A stretch of 64,000 bases of DNA from NCBI RefSeq assembly GCF_006125015.1, contig NZ_SZZN01000001.1:3968001-4032000 (forward strand), read 5' to 3'. How positions within the stretch are numbered: the first letter of the stretch is position 1; each line of letters opens with the position of its first letter. Source of the DNA: Roseovarius arcticus (GTDB lineage Bacteria; Pseudomonadota; Alphaproteobacteria; Rhodobacterales; Rhodobacteraceae). Below are positions 36,511-44,681 of the stretch, in pieces. Position numbers and translations under genes: made by a program. A model generated the notes under the pieces. The model was given only the letters and a program-made list of their open reading frames with translations, did not search any database and was not told the origin of the DNA.

Positions 36511-37300
36511 TATCTACCGCGCGGCCGGCACTAAGGACGGTCAGGCGGATGCCGGAGCGATCCAGCGCAAAAGGCCGCCCCTCGACATGGGCCATTCGCG
36601 TCTCAGCGACAAACGTATCACCCTGCCGCGCGATACGAGGGCGCGCGACCCAGATGTTCGGATCACTGGCCTCGATCACTGCCATTTCAGTGCCGCCCGC
36701 GCTGGGCAGTGACAGTTCGGCGCGCACCTGCAGACCGCCCTTTGCCGCCGGCGTGATGGTACAGCGCAGCCCCTGAACGCCAGCCTCGGCTGCAGTTAAG
36801 GGCCGGTCGGCCAATGCCGCAATGATACGCGCGTCGCGCTGAGTGGCGGCGGCGGGCAGATCGGCGGCGAGGCTGAGCGTCATTGGGATGCACACGTCGC
36901 GACAGACACCGATATCGACAGTTCCGTCCAGCGTGATGTCACGCGTGCCCTGTTGCGCCAACACGTGCAGCGGCAGAACAACCGTATCGTGATAGCCGAT
37001 GGCGATCATGCCGCCCTGATCCATAGGCTCTGGCGTGGGCCATTCCACCTCGACGCCGCTCAGGTTACGCGAGCCGCGCCAGTCAAAGCGCGGCGGGATG
37101 CCGATATCGCCGGGCGCGCGCCAGTATGTCTTCCACCCCGGCGCGAGACGCAACTCCAGCGCGGCCATGTGGGTGCCGTCGGACATGCGCCAGCCGGGCA
37201 GAACGCGCGCAGAGGTGACGGCGTCCATAGATTGCGAAAAGCCGGGCAGCGGCGCAAGGCAGAGGGCGGCGGCCAAAAGGCGGGATGCGATATATCTCAT
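36488..37300 (-). CDS. DsbD N-terminal-domain-like periplasmic protein
   Basis: A 270-residue protein with a signal peptide (MRYIASRLLAAALCLAPLPG, cut near FSQS). The rest resembles the DsbD-N/DsbC-binding domain: GWRMSDGTHMAALELRLAPGWKTYWRAPGD, then a redox pair in GVCRDVCIP (Cys133/Cys137). It has no membrane electron-transfer domain and no thioredoxin domain, so it is a stand-alone domain. It probably exchanges disulfides with a periplasmic partner. It is convergent with the RND pump and overlaps it. Confidence 0.8.
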   Translation of the reverse strand: MRYIASRLLAAALCLAPLPGFSQSMDAVTSARVLPGWRMSDGTHMAALELRLAPGWKTYWRAPGDIGIPPRFDWRGSRNLSGVEVEWPTPEPMDQGGMIAIGYHDTVVLPLHVLAQQGTRDITLDGTVDIGVCRDVCIPMTLSLAADLPAAATQRDARIIAALADRPLTAAEAGVQGLRCTITPAAKGGLQVRAELSLPSAGGTEMAVIEASDPNIWVARPRIARQGDTFVAETRMAHVEGRPFALDRSGIRLTVLSAGRAVDIKGCPGG

Positions 37301-37419
37301 ACTTCAACCTTTGCGCCATGGGGCTGCGAATGCCAATTCACAATCGGGTCATAGGGCCGCTGATATCCGCCGACGCGGTGCACTTGCAAAGCTATTGGCG
37401 AGTGGCCATTGTTGGGGCC

Positions 37420-38010
37420 ATGGACCACGACTCCGATACCGATACCCTGACGAACATGGACCTGACCGGCCGCCTGCTTATCGCGATGCCGGGTATGCAG
37501 GATCCGCGCTTCGACCAATCGGTGATCTTTGTTTGTGCGCATTCGGACGAGGGCGCTATGGGCCTTGTTATAAATAAGGTGGCGGACGATCTGAAGTTAA
37601 GTGACCTGCTGGAGCAGTTGGATATTGATGCAGCGTTGAACGCGCGCCGTCTGCCCATCCATTTCGGAGGTCCCGTAGAATCGGGCCGCGGATTTGTTCT
37701 GCATGATCCCGGTTACACGTCGTCTATATCGACGCTAAAGGTCGATGCGCGGTTTTCGATGACCGCGACGCTGGACATTCTAGAGGATATGGCAGCCGGC
37801 GAAGGGCCAGCCGCTGCGCTTATCGCGCTGGGCTATGCCGGCTGGGGGCCGGACCAGTTGGAAGACGAGATCACGCAGAACGGCTGGCTCATTGCAGAGG
37901 CGACCGAAAAGTTGATTTTTGGCACCGCAAATGAGGCCAAGTGGGGTGAGGCGCTGGGCAGTCTGGGGATCAGCCCGCTGGCGCTGTCATCCGAATACGG
38001 TACAGCCTGA
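37420..38010 (+). CDS. YqgE/AlgH family protein (UPF0301)
   Basis: A 196-residue single-domain protein of the YqgE/AlgH family. Typical marks are LTGRLLIAMPGMQDPRFDQSV, VCAHSDEGAMGLVINK, HFGGPVESGRGFVLH and LGYAGWGPDQLEDEI. Function is unsettled. Start is uncertain: ATG 37420 (MDHDSDTD) is chosen; 37456 (MDLTGRLL) would match the usual N-terminus, and the open frame reaches to 37285. It is divergent from the DsbD-like gene. Confidence 0.9.
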   Translation: MDHDSDTDTLTNMDLTGRLLIAMPGMQDPRFDQSVIFVCAHSDEGAMGLVINKVADDLKLSDLLEQLDIDAALNARRLPIHFGGPVESGRGFVLHDPGYTSSISTLKVDARFSMTATLDILEDMAAGEGPAAALIALGYAGWGPDQLEDEITQNGWLIAEATEKLIFGTANEAKWGEALGSLGISPLALSSEYGTA

Positions 38011-38107
38011 GGGCGCGGATCGCCTTTGGCGATGAGTACTCTTTGCCGCGATACCGCACTACCGCGTCCGCTGGACGCCGGGGGCGGCGCGCTATAGAGC
38101 GGGCGCT

Positions 38108-38749
38108 ATGCAGACACCCTATGATCCGCCCATGACGCCGCTAAACGTGCTTCACGCCGATCACGAAATGATGGCCGTGGAAAAGCCTGCCGGCCTGCTA
38201 TCGGTTCCGGGCAAAGGCGCGCATATGGCCGACTGCTTGCTCAGCCGCGTGCAGGCAGCCTTTCCAACGGCACTATTGGTGCACCGGCTGGATCGGGACA
38301 CATCGGGTGTAATGGTATTCGCGCTGACGCCGCATGCGCAGCGTTTCCTGTCGATGCAGTTCGAGGAGCGGCGTGCGCGCAAAAGTTATATCGCCCGTGT
38401 GGCAGGCCGGATGGTCGGCAAGGCGGGCGAAATTGACCTGCCGCTGATCGTGGACTGGCCAAACCGGCCGCGCCAAATGGTGTGTCATGAGACGGGCAAG
38501 CCGTCGTTGACAGAGTACCGCGTCATAAAAGTGGGCGAAGATGAAAGCCGTGTACGGCTGCGGCCCCGGACCGGGCGCACCCATCAGCTGCGTGTGCATT
38601 TGCTGGCGCTGGGCCATCCCATACTGGGCGATCCGCTATATACGGCGGGCGATGGTTTTGCCCGGATGATGCTGCACGCCGAAGAGTTGCGCATCAACCA
38701 TCCCGAAAGCAGACGAGGCATGTCGTTTCGCGTGAAGGCGCCGTTTTAA
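38108..38749 (+). CDS. RluA-family RNA pseudouridine synthase
   Basis: A 213-residue pseudouridine synthase without an S4 domain. The catalytic motif is VHRLDRDTSGVMVFA with Asp62. Other marks are VEKPAGLLSVPGKG, KSYIARVAG, RPRTGRTHQLRVHLLALGHPILGD and MLHAEEL. The short form resembles RluA, which modifies 23S rRNA and some tRNAs, but the target cannot be read from the sequence. It is convergent with the kinase gene, overlapping it by 4 bases. Confidence 0.9.
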   Translation: MQTPYDPPMTPLNVLHADHEMMAVEKPAGLLSVPGKGAHMADCLLSRVQAAFPTALLVHRLDRDTSGVMVFALTPHAQRFLSMQFEERRARKSYIARVAGRMVGKAGEIDLPLIVDWPNRPRQMVCHETGKPSLTEYRVIKVGEDESRVRLRPRTGRTHQLRVHLLALGHPILGDPLYTAGDGFARMMLHAEELRINHPESRRGMSFRVKAPF

Positions 38750-39804
38750 GGGCGCAGCACGCGGTCGGTCAGGTTGAGGCGGGAGGCGATGATGGGTTTC
38801 AGCGCATCGGCCAACTCAGGCTCGCCCTCTTGCAGTTGGGCCAACTCATCCAGTCGATTGGCGGCGACCAGCTCCAGCGCGTCGAGGCGGGGGGTGCCAT
38901 CGGCGCGGCGGGGCAAGGCGCGCACCGGTTGGATCGCCTCAGGGCGTGGCTGCGGTGCGAGGGCGGTCAGCTGCGCGGTATCGAGGGTGGTTTCCACAAA
39001 TGCATAAAGGCCAACACCCTTCGCAGGTAGCGCGTAGGTCGCCAGCGCCACGCCGCTCACGTCCGGGTGCGCCATCAGCGCCGCTGTCAGGGCTGGTCCA
39101 TCGCGTTCAATACGGTCCTCAGTGCCTTCGCCGTCGGACCAGTTCATCAGGCGGCGCGTGATGAAATTATACACGCGCTTGCCTGTTGCCATCCAGATAA
39201 GCGACGGCAGGGCCTTTTGCGCCAGCATGTTGCGTTCGGACGGAGTCAGCAGGTCGGGCGCATAGGCGCGTTTTTGTTTCAGCAGGTGGCGCAGATCCTC
39301 GCGCGCCATGGTGCGAAAAAGGCGTCCGCGTCTGCGGTGAACCGACGCCAACTGAAAGTCGATCACGGCGGCGCGGCCATCCGGCGTCATCAGCCAGTTC
39401 TGCGGCTTGGCGATATCGTTATGCGTGACGCCTGCACGGCGCATCTCGCGCAGGAGGCGGCGGGCGTCGCGGTACCATTCGATGTGGTCCGGTTTGGCCA
39501 GTTGTAGCGGTGTGCCTTGGGTCCAGCTGCGCAGCAGACCGGTTTTGTCGACCCGCACGAGCGCCGGGCAGCCGGTGATGCCCTCGACAGCGCGCAGGCC
39601 GCGTATTTCCTTGCGGGCCAGCGCCCATGCGATGGGGCGCGCGTACCACGGCACGGTGTCCAGCTTGCGCAGCACGACAGGGAAATCGGGGACGCCCTCT
39701 AAATCGCCCGATATCGTCTCGGAGAAGATGTCGCGCTTGTGCACGGTCTTTGGCACGAACGCGGCGCGGGCAATGATGTCTGAGGAGATGTCTGGCAGGC
39801 TCAT
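38746..39804 (-). CDS. RIO/Kdo-kinase-like protein with AMP-ligase-like C-terminus
   Basis: A 352-residue protein. Residues about 40-215 look like a small eukaryotic-type kinase: GVTHNDIAKPQNWLM (catalytic Asp130, Asn136) and AVIDFQLA (metal Asp149), as in RIO and lipopolysaccharide kinases. Residues about 236-312 resemble the C-terminal subdomain of acyl/amino-acyl adenylate-forming enzymes: ALMAHPDVSGVALA, GVGLYAFVE, then VRALPRRADGTPRLDAL, where true ligases have LPRTxxGKxxR. The catalytic Lys is replaced by Thr. The pairing is unusual. Function unknown; the kinase part is better supported than the ligase likeness. Confidence 0.7.
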   Translation of the reverse strand: MSLPDISSDIIARAAFVPKTVHKRDIFSETISGDLEGVPDFPVVLRKLDTVPWYARPIAWALARKEIRGLRAVEGITGCPALVRVDKTGLLRSWTQGTPLQLAKPDHIEWYRDARRLLREMRRAGVTHNDIAKPQNWLMTPDGRAAVIDFQLASVHRRRGRLFRTMAREDLRHLLKQKRAYAPDLLTPSERNMLAQKALPSLIWMATGKRVYNFITRRLMNWSDGEGTEDRIERDGPALTAALMAHPDVSGVALATYALPAKGVGLYAFVETTLDTAQLTALAPQPRPEAIQPVRALPRRADGTPRLDALELVAANRLDELAQLQEGEPELADALKPIIASRLNLTDRVLRP

Positions 39805-39857
39805 GGGGTCTGTCCTAGACGGTTTTTATGCGCAGGCCCAGACCTGTGCAGGAGGCG

Positions 39858-39883
39858 ATTGGGCCAGATCGCTCCGGCCCAAT
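39858..39883 (-). terminator. Hairpin after the aldehyde dehydrogenase gene
   Basis: ATTGGGCC (39858-39865) and GGCCCAAT (39876-39883) form a perfect 8-bp stem 19 bases past the stop of the minus-strand dehydrogenase gene. No U-tract follows, so termination is plausible but not certain. Confidence 0.45.
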
Positions 39884-39901
39884 GCTGTTCACATACGCAG
39901 A

Positions 39902-41347
39902 TCAGGCGGCGGCTGGGTCGTAGCCAGACACAGACTTCACCTCGATGAAGTCCTCAATGCCCCATGCACCGCCTTCGCGGCCGTTCCCGGACTGCTTCAT
40001 CCCGCCAAAGGGTGCGCCGGCGCCGCGGCTCTTGCCATTTACCTCGACCATGCCGGCGCGCAGCGCGCGTGCGACGCGGGCGGCACGTGCCGGATCTTGG
40101 GTCTGAAGGTAGTCAGTCAGGCCGTAGGGCGTGTTGTTGGCGATAGAAATGCCGTCTTCCTCGGTGTCGAAGGGGATAATCGAAAGGACCGGGCCAAAAA
40201 TCTCTTCGCGGGCGACGATCATGTTGTTGTTCACGTCCGCAAAGATCGTCGGTTTGACATAAAAGCCGCGGTTCAGGCCATCAGGACGTCCAGTGCCGCC
40301 CGCGACGAGGCGCGCGCCCTCATCAATACCCTTCTGGATCAGGTCCTGAATCTTGTCGAACTGAACCTTGTTGACGACGGGGCCGATGTGGTCGCCTTCT
40401 TCGCTGGCAGGTCCGACCTTGATTGACTCGGCAACCTTGGTCGCAGTTTCCACTGCTCTGTCATAGACCTCGCGTTGCACGATCATGCGGGTCGGCGCGT
40501 TGCAGGACTGGCCCGAGTTATTCATGCAATGGAGCACGCCGCGCTTGACGGCATCATCGTCGGCATCGGCAAAGATCAGGTTTGCACCTTTGCCGCCCAG
40601 CTCAAGGCTGACGCGTTTCAGCGAATCGGCGGCCGCCTTTGAGATCAGCTTGCCTGCGCGGGATGAGCCGGTGAAGCTAACCATGTCGACGTCCGGATGC
40701 TCGGTTAGCTGTGTGCCGACGCCAGCGCCGTCGCCATTGACCAGGTTAAAGACGCCGGGCGGGAAGCCTGCTTCGTCCATCATCTCGCCGAACACCATCG
40801 CCGACAGGGGCGATTCCTCGCTGGGCTTCAGCACCATGGTGCAGCCCGCGACGGCAGCGGCGATCACTTTGAGCGTGACCTGATTCATCGGCCAGTTCCA
40901 CGGCGTGATCAACGCGGTAACGCCGATCGGCTCATTGCGGATATAGCTGCCGGGGGTGTTGGGGTCATGCGGGTGCTCAAACTCATATTTTTTCGCGGCC
41001 GCGATAAAGGCGGCGATATGGCCCGATCCTGCTGCGGCCTGCTGCTGCCGCGCCAGATCAATGGGCGCGCCCATCTCAAGGCTGATGGCCTGTGCCATAT
41101 CCTCGGCGCGGGCATCATAGACTTTTTGCAGCTTCTCGACCAACGCGATGCGCTGTGCGGGAGTTGTCTTCATCCACTCCGGAAATGCGGCCTTGGCGGC
41201 GTCCACGGCGGCGTTAGTGTCGGCCTGACCGCCCAAGCTGATGACGGCGCATGGCTCTTCTGTCGAGGGGTCAATCACTTGGTAATCGCTAGGGGTTGCC
41301 GGGTCGGACCAGTTGCCATTGATATAAAACTGACGCTTCTCGATCAT
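39902..41347 (-). CDS. NAD(P)-dependent aldehyde dehydrogenase
   Basis: A 481-residue aldehyde dehydrogenase oxidising an aldehyde to its acid. The catalytic Cys282 lies in NNSGQSCNAPTR, the general base Glu249 in SLELGGKGANL and the oxyanion Asn151 in TPWNWPM. The NAD-binding FTGSSRAGKLI is also clear. Length and motifs are standard. The broad family does not reveal the substrate; there is no pathway gene beside it. It is divergent from the peroxiredoxin gene. Confidence 0.92.
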   Translation of the reverse strand: MIEKRQFYINGNWSDPATPSDYQVIDPSTEEPCAVISLGGQADTNAAVDAAKAAFPEWMKTTPAQRIALVEKLQKVYDARAEDMAQAISLEMGAPIDLARQQQAAAGSGHIAAFIAAAKKYEFEHPHDPNTPGSYIRNEPIGVTALITPWNWPMNQVTLKVIAAAVAGCTMVLKPSEESPLSAMVFGEMMDEAGFPPGVFNLVNGDGAGVGTQLTEHPDVDMVSFTGSSRAGKLISKAAADSLKRVSLELGGKGANLIFADADDDAVKRGVLHCMNNSGQSCNAPTRMIVQREVYDRAVETATKVAESIKVGPASEEGDHIGPVVNKVQFDKIQDLIQKGIDEGARLVAGGTGRPDGLNRGFYVKPTIFADVNNNMIVAREEIFGPVLSIIPFDTEEDGISIANNTPYGLTDYLQTQDPARAARVARALRAGMVEVNGKSRGAGAPFGGMKQSGNGREGGAWGIEDFIEVKSVSGYDPAAA

Positions 41348-41525
41348 GTCGTATCTCCCTTGAATCTTGCGCCGGCCGGGATGCCTGGCGCGCTGCTGTC
41401 AGACATAGACCCCGCATCTGGCTCCTGCAAGGTGGGCAACATGGCAAGGGGGGTGCATTTCAATCTAGGGGGCCTTATCTTGTGCGTTGAAGGGCAATTT
41501 CCACCTGCATGAAAGGACAGCAACC

Positions 41526-42179
41526 ATGGCACTGCGTATCAACGATACCGTTCCTGATTTCACCGCCGAGACCGACCAAGGCACGATCAAGTTTCACGAT
41601 TTCATCGGTGATAACTGGGCGATCCTGTTTTCTCACCCCAAGGACTTTACGCCGGTCTGCACCACAGAATTCGGCGCCGTTGCACGGTTAGCGGATGAGT
41701 GGAAAAAACGCGGCACGAAGGTGATCGGCGTGTCGGTCGACGGCGTCGAGGATCACAAGAGGTGGAAAGGCGATATTGAGAAAGTCGCCGGCACGAATGC
41801 CGGTTTCCCGATCATTGCAGATGAGGGTCTGGAAGTGTCCAAGGCATTCGACATGCTGCCCGCCGAGGCATACATGCCCGATGGCCGCACTCCGAATGAC
41901 AGCGCGACCGTGCGCGCAGTGTTCATTATCGGACCCGACAAAAAGCTGAAGCTGTCGATGACGTACCCGATGAACGTGGGCCGCAACTTTGCCGAGGTCC
42001 TGCGCGCACTGGATGGTTTGCAGACAGCGGCCAAGAACGGCGTCGCGACCCCGGCCGACTGGCAAGTGGGCGAGGACGTGGTGATTCCAACGGCGCTGAA
42101 CGATGCCGACGCCAAGGACAAATTCGGTGAGTTCAAGACGGTCCTGCCGTACCTGAGGATGGCCAAACTCAAGGGCTAG
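41526..42179 (+). CDS. 1-Cys peroxiredoxin (Prx6 type)
   Basis: A 217-residue thiol peroxidase that reduces H2O2 and organic peroxides. The peroxidatic Cys45 is in HPKDFTPVCTTE, the signature of the Prx6 class. No second Cys is present anywhere in the protein, so an outside thiol must resolve the sulfenic acid. The long C-terminal part with DWQVGEDVVIP and TVLPYLRMAK is also Prx6-like. AAAGGA precedes the ATG at 41526. A strong terminator follows. Confidence 0.93.
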   Translation: MALRINDTVPDFTAETDQGTIKFHDFIGDNWAILFSHPKDFTPVCTTEFGAVARLADEWKKRGTKVIGVSVDGVEDHKRWKGDIEKVAGTNAGFPIIADEGLEVSKAFDMLPAEAYMPDGRTPNDSATVRAVFIIGPDKKLKLSMTYPMNVGRNFAEVLRALDGLQTAAKNGVATPADWQVGEDVVIPTALNDADAKDKFGEFKTVLPYLRMAKLKG

Positions 42180-42201
42180 ACCTTAGCAGCTAAATGAACA
42201 G

Positions 42202-42229
42202 AGGCCCCGATGTGGCGTCGGGGCCTTTT
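42202..42229 (+). terminator. Rho-independent terminator after the peroxiredoxin gene
   Basis: AGGCCCCGA (42202-42210) pairs with TCGGGGCCT (42218-42226) around a 7-base loop and runs into TTTT. It starts 22 bases after the stop. Confidence 0.88.
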
Positions 42230-42321
42230 GTCGTTCAGCATCAATTCGTTGGCGCCAGATGTGGGGCCGCCGACCACGGTGCTCACACACACTCCGGGGA
42301 CGATCATTTGCGCCGCCAAGC

Positions 42322-42389
42322 CAAAACTGACCCAACGGCAGTTTTGCGCGGCAGTCCGCGCATAGGTGCCTCGAACGGGCGAAATCCCG
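42322..42389. other. Run of three consecutive hairpins; possible ncRNA or leader
   Basis: Three inverted repeats follow one another: CAAAACTG/CAGTTTTG (42322-42329, 42339-42346), GCGCGG/CCGCGC (42346-42351, 42356-42361) and CGGG/CCCG (42376-42379, 42386-42389). They lie between the peroxiredoxin terminator and the next gene. No known RNA family was matched by eye: I checked for tmRNA, 4.5S and RNase P core motifs and did not find them. It could be a 5' leader of the transglycosylase gene or an independent small RNA. Confidence 0.35.
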
Positions 42390-42473
42390 CCAAGGGAAAA
42401 ACCAAGCTGCTTGCCTGAAAGGGCACTATGGGGCCTAACCGCCGCGTAAAGTCCTTTGGAGATACCCTGCATC

Positions 42474-42971
42474 ATGCTTCTGCGCGCCGTTCTCGTCGCC
42501 TCGCTCGGCCTTACCGCCGCCTGCGCAAGCACACCGCCCAAGGCTACGCCGACGGTATCCACCAGCTCTACCACGCGGCTATATCCGGGCGAGACGCCCG
42601 AAATTCGCGAACTGGTGAACAAGTATGCAGATCACTATCAGGTGCCCCGCCCGCTGGTGCACAAAGTCATCCAGCGTGAGAGTGATTATCGCCCCAAGGC
42701 GCGCAACGGCCCCTATTTTGGAATGATGCAAATCCTGCCCGCGACAGCGCGAGGCATGGGATTTGCAGGAAAGAACAGCGATCTGCTGGACGCCGACACA
42801 AACCTGCATTTCGCGGTCAAGTATTTGCGCGGCGCATGGTTGGTTTCGGACGGCGATATCGACAAAGCGGTGATGTGGTACGCGCGCGGGTACTACTACG
42901 AGGCGCGCAATCGCTGCCTGCTAGTTGAGACCGAGCTACAGACACGCGAAATCGCCAAGCATTGCGGCTGA
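42474..42971 (+). CDS. Lipoprotein lytic transglycosylase (SLT family)
   Basis: A 165-residue predicted outer-membrane lipoprotein: leader MLLRAVLVASLGLTAAC with lipobox Cys17, a Ser/Thr/Pro-rich tether (18-38), then an SLT domain with HKVIQRESDYRPKARNGPYFG (catalytic Glu69), GMMQILPATARGMGF and KYLRGAW. It should cleave peptidoglycan by forming anhydromuramyl ends. A GGAG lies 12 bases before the ATG. A terminator follows 145 bases after the stop. Confidence 0.88.
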   Translation: MLLRAVLVASLGLTAACASTPPKATPTVSTSSTTRLYPGETPEIRELVNKYADHYQVPRPLVHKVIQRESDYRPKARNGPYFGMMQILPATARGMGFAGKNSDLLDADTNLHFAVKYLRGAWLVSDGDIDKAVMWYARGYYYEARNRCLLVETELQTREIAKHCG

Positions 42972-43116
42972 CGTTGTTTCGCATGGTTTAAGCCAAATTT
43001 GCGCTACTTGCGTTTTGCAATGACGCGCAGGATTGGCTAGTGTCAATTCATCGGGCCAGGACGGCCGGAACCTTTTTCCAGAATACACGTGTGGTGCTTG
43101 GGAGCGCGTGGGGTGG

Positions 43117-43155
43117 CGGGGGGTTTCGGCAAGCGCCGGGACCCCCCGTTTTTAT
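43117..43155 (+). terminator. Rho-independent terminator
   Basis: CGGGGGGT (43117-43124) pairs with ACCCCCCG (43141-43148), with an inner CGGC/GCCG stem, followed by TTTTTATTT. It most likely ends the transcript of the lytic transglycosylase gene upstream. Confidence 0.85.
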
Positions 43156-43196
43156 TTCAGACTGCATATAGTCGGCGCCATCTAAGCGCATCGCGT

Positions 43197-43222
43197 GAAA
43201 AAGGCCCCGCAGAAGGGGGCCT
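43197..43222 (-). terminator. Rho-independent terminator on the minus strand
   Basis: Read on the minus strand, AGGCCCC and GGGGCCT form a stem (43222-43216 and 43208-43202) running into TTTTT. It lies 46 bases past the stop of the gene at 43268-43792. Confidence 0.85.
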
Positions 43223-43267
43223 CTGACACTTAGTTATAGCGCTGCGACGTCGCGCGCCAATCTAGTT

Positions 43268-43792
43268 TCAGCTATCGATTTCAGCTGTGCACTTGCGCAC
43301 TTCGTAAACCGCAGCGGATGCACCGGACATGTCGACAACATATGTCTCGGGCGTTTCGGGAAACACGACCAACTCTTGGCCAGCCTCAATATCCCTGACG
43401 AAATCGGGGTTGTTGACCAGCACGTAGCCGCCCTCGTAGTTGTCTTCAATGCTGGCGCCGACACCAGTCGCTACGCCGGAATAAAGATTACCGTTGGCGA
43501 GAAATGCAACGGCTTGCTCTTCTTCGTTTACCATAACATTTTGCGAAAACAGGCCGAGATAGCCAACGCTCTCGTCTTTGGTAAAGCCGAACTGAACAAT
43601 GGCGCCAGACTCGGCCTTGTATGAGGCAAAGCAGGAGCCGCGTGTTTCGTTCGCGCGGATCGTCCATGAGCCTGCGTCGCGGAATTTCGTAATTTCGTCG
43701 CCTTTTGTTGGCAGCACGTCATCTGTCGCCGCGGCCAAGGGTGTGGCGAAGGCAAGCGCAATCGCGCCGATGGCTGGGTACAATTTATTCAC
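43268..43792 (-). CDS. Exported protein of unknown function
   Basis: A 174-residue protein with a Sec signal peptide (MNKLYPAIGAIALAFATPLA, cut near AAA-TDD). The mature part has two Cys (GSCFASYK near residue 54 and RKCTAEIDS near the end) that may form a disulfide, and alternating polar/hydrophobic segments suggesting a beta-sandwich (AIVQFGFTKDES; EEEQAVAFLANGNLYSG). I recognise no family. It is a single gene with its own terminator. Confidence 0.75.
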   Translation of the reverse strand: MNKLYPAIGAIALAFATPLAAATDDVLPTKGDEITKFRDAGSWTIRANETRGSCFASYKAESGAIVQFGFTKDESVGYLGLFSQNVMVNEEEQAVAFLANGNLYSGVATGVGASIEDNYEGGYVLVNNPDFVRDIEAGQELVVFPETPETYVVDMSGASAAVYEVRKCTAEIDS

Positions 43793-43926
43793 TATGTATC
43801 TCCTTATTTTGGAAGCGGCCTATGCCGCCCACAAGGGCCGCAAAAGCGAAATTGCCTTGCTGCTTCCCACAAGAAACTTCTCGCAGCGCTGATAGTTCCA
43901 TTATGGTCGGATTGGGCGGATGTTAT

Positions 43927-44346
43927 TCAGGCGTCGACGCCTGCCATTTCGCAGATGATATCCCATGCCGCAGGCGTGACCGGCTGCACCGATAAGCGCG
44001 CCTGCCGAACCAGCGCCATGTCCGCCAGACGCGGATCGGCCTTTATGCTGTCCAGCGTGACGGGGCGGAGCACAGGCATGAGGGCGCGAATATCGACACA
44101 TTCCCATCGGGGGTCGCTGGAGGTGGTATCTGGATGGATGGCCGCGCACACCTCGACCACGCCGACGATCGCGCGCTCTTTTTGGCTGTGGTAGAAAAAT
44201 CCGCGATCGCCGACGGCCATCTGGCGCATGATATTGCGGGCCTGATAGTTGCGCACGCCGTCCCACTGCTCGCCCGCGTCGCCGCGTGCGACCTGATCGG
44301 ACCAGCCCCAGGCGGACGGCTCGGATTTGAACAGCCAGTATTGCAT
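43927..44346 (-). CDS. EVE-domain protein
   Basis: A 139-residue EVE (PUA-like) domain protein. Clear marks are YWLFKSEPSAWGWSDQ at the start, WDGVRNYQARNIMRQM, VGDRGFFYHSQKE and IVGVVEV. EVE domains are related to YTH domains and are thought to bind modified bases in DNA or RNA; as a single-domain housekeeping-type protein its role is unknown. It lies directly after the YciI-like gene on the same strand, 4 bases apart. Confidence 0.9.
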   Translation of the reverse strand: MQYWLFKSEPSAWGWSDQVARGDAGEQWDGVRNYQARNIMRQMAVGDRGFFYHSQKERAIVGVVEVCAAIHPDTTSSDPRWECVDIRALMPVLRPVTLDSIKADPRLADMALVRQARLSVQPVTPAAWDIICEMAGVDA

Positions 44347-44350
44347 GAGG

Positions 44351-44620
44351 TCAGATCACCTTCTTCCAAGGGACAAGTTCGACATGCTCAAAAAGACCCG
44401 CATGAAGGTAGGGATCATTTGCCGCCCACGCCTCGGCGGCTTCCATGTCCTCCACCTCTAGAATGACGAGCGATCCGAACATCTGTCCTTGCGCATCCAG
44501 CAGCGGGCCGGCCTGCGACACGGCGCCTGACGATTTCAGATAGGCAACATGTGCGTCGCGTGTATCAACGCGGATTTGCAACGCGCCGGGTTTGTCGCGG
44601 GCGATGAGGGCGATCAACAT
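44351..44620 (-). CDS. YciI-like protein
   Basis: An 89-residue ferredoxin-like-fold protein of the YciI/YCII family. Marks are MLIALIARDKPGALQIRVDTRDAHVAYL (in parts), GPLLDAQGQMFGSLVILE and WAANDPYLHAGLFEHVEL, including the conserved His and Asp pair of the family. Enzymatic role unknown for most members. The start at 44620 follows AAGGAG; a longer open frame to 44761 is not supported. It lies between tsaD and the EVE gene. Confidence 0.88.
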   Translation of the reverse strand: MLIALIARDKPGALQIRVDTRDAHVAYLKSSGAVSQAGPLLDAQGQMFGSLVILEVEDMEAAEAWAANDPYLHAGLFEHVELVPWKKVI

Positions 44621-44681
44621 TGGTGTAGCTCCTTGTGAGGCATTTACACTTAGCCTAGCGCGCCGCGACGGTGCGCGCAAT

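Noticed and set aside
42176..42622. Long open frame on the minus strand over the gap and the start of the transglycosylase gene
   Set aside because: It overlaps a strong terminator and the signal peptide of a well-supported gene, and its translation resembles no family.
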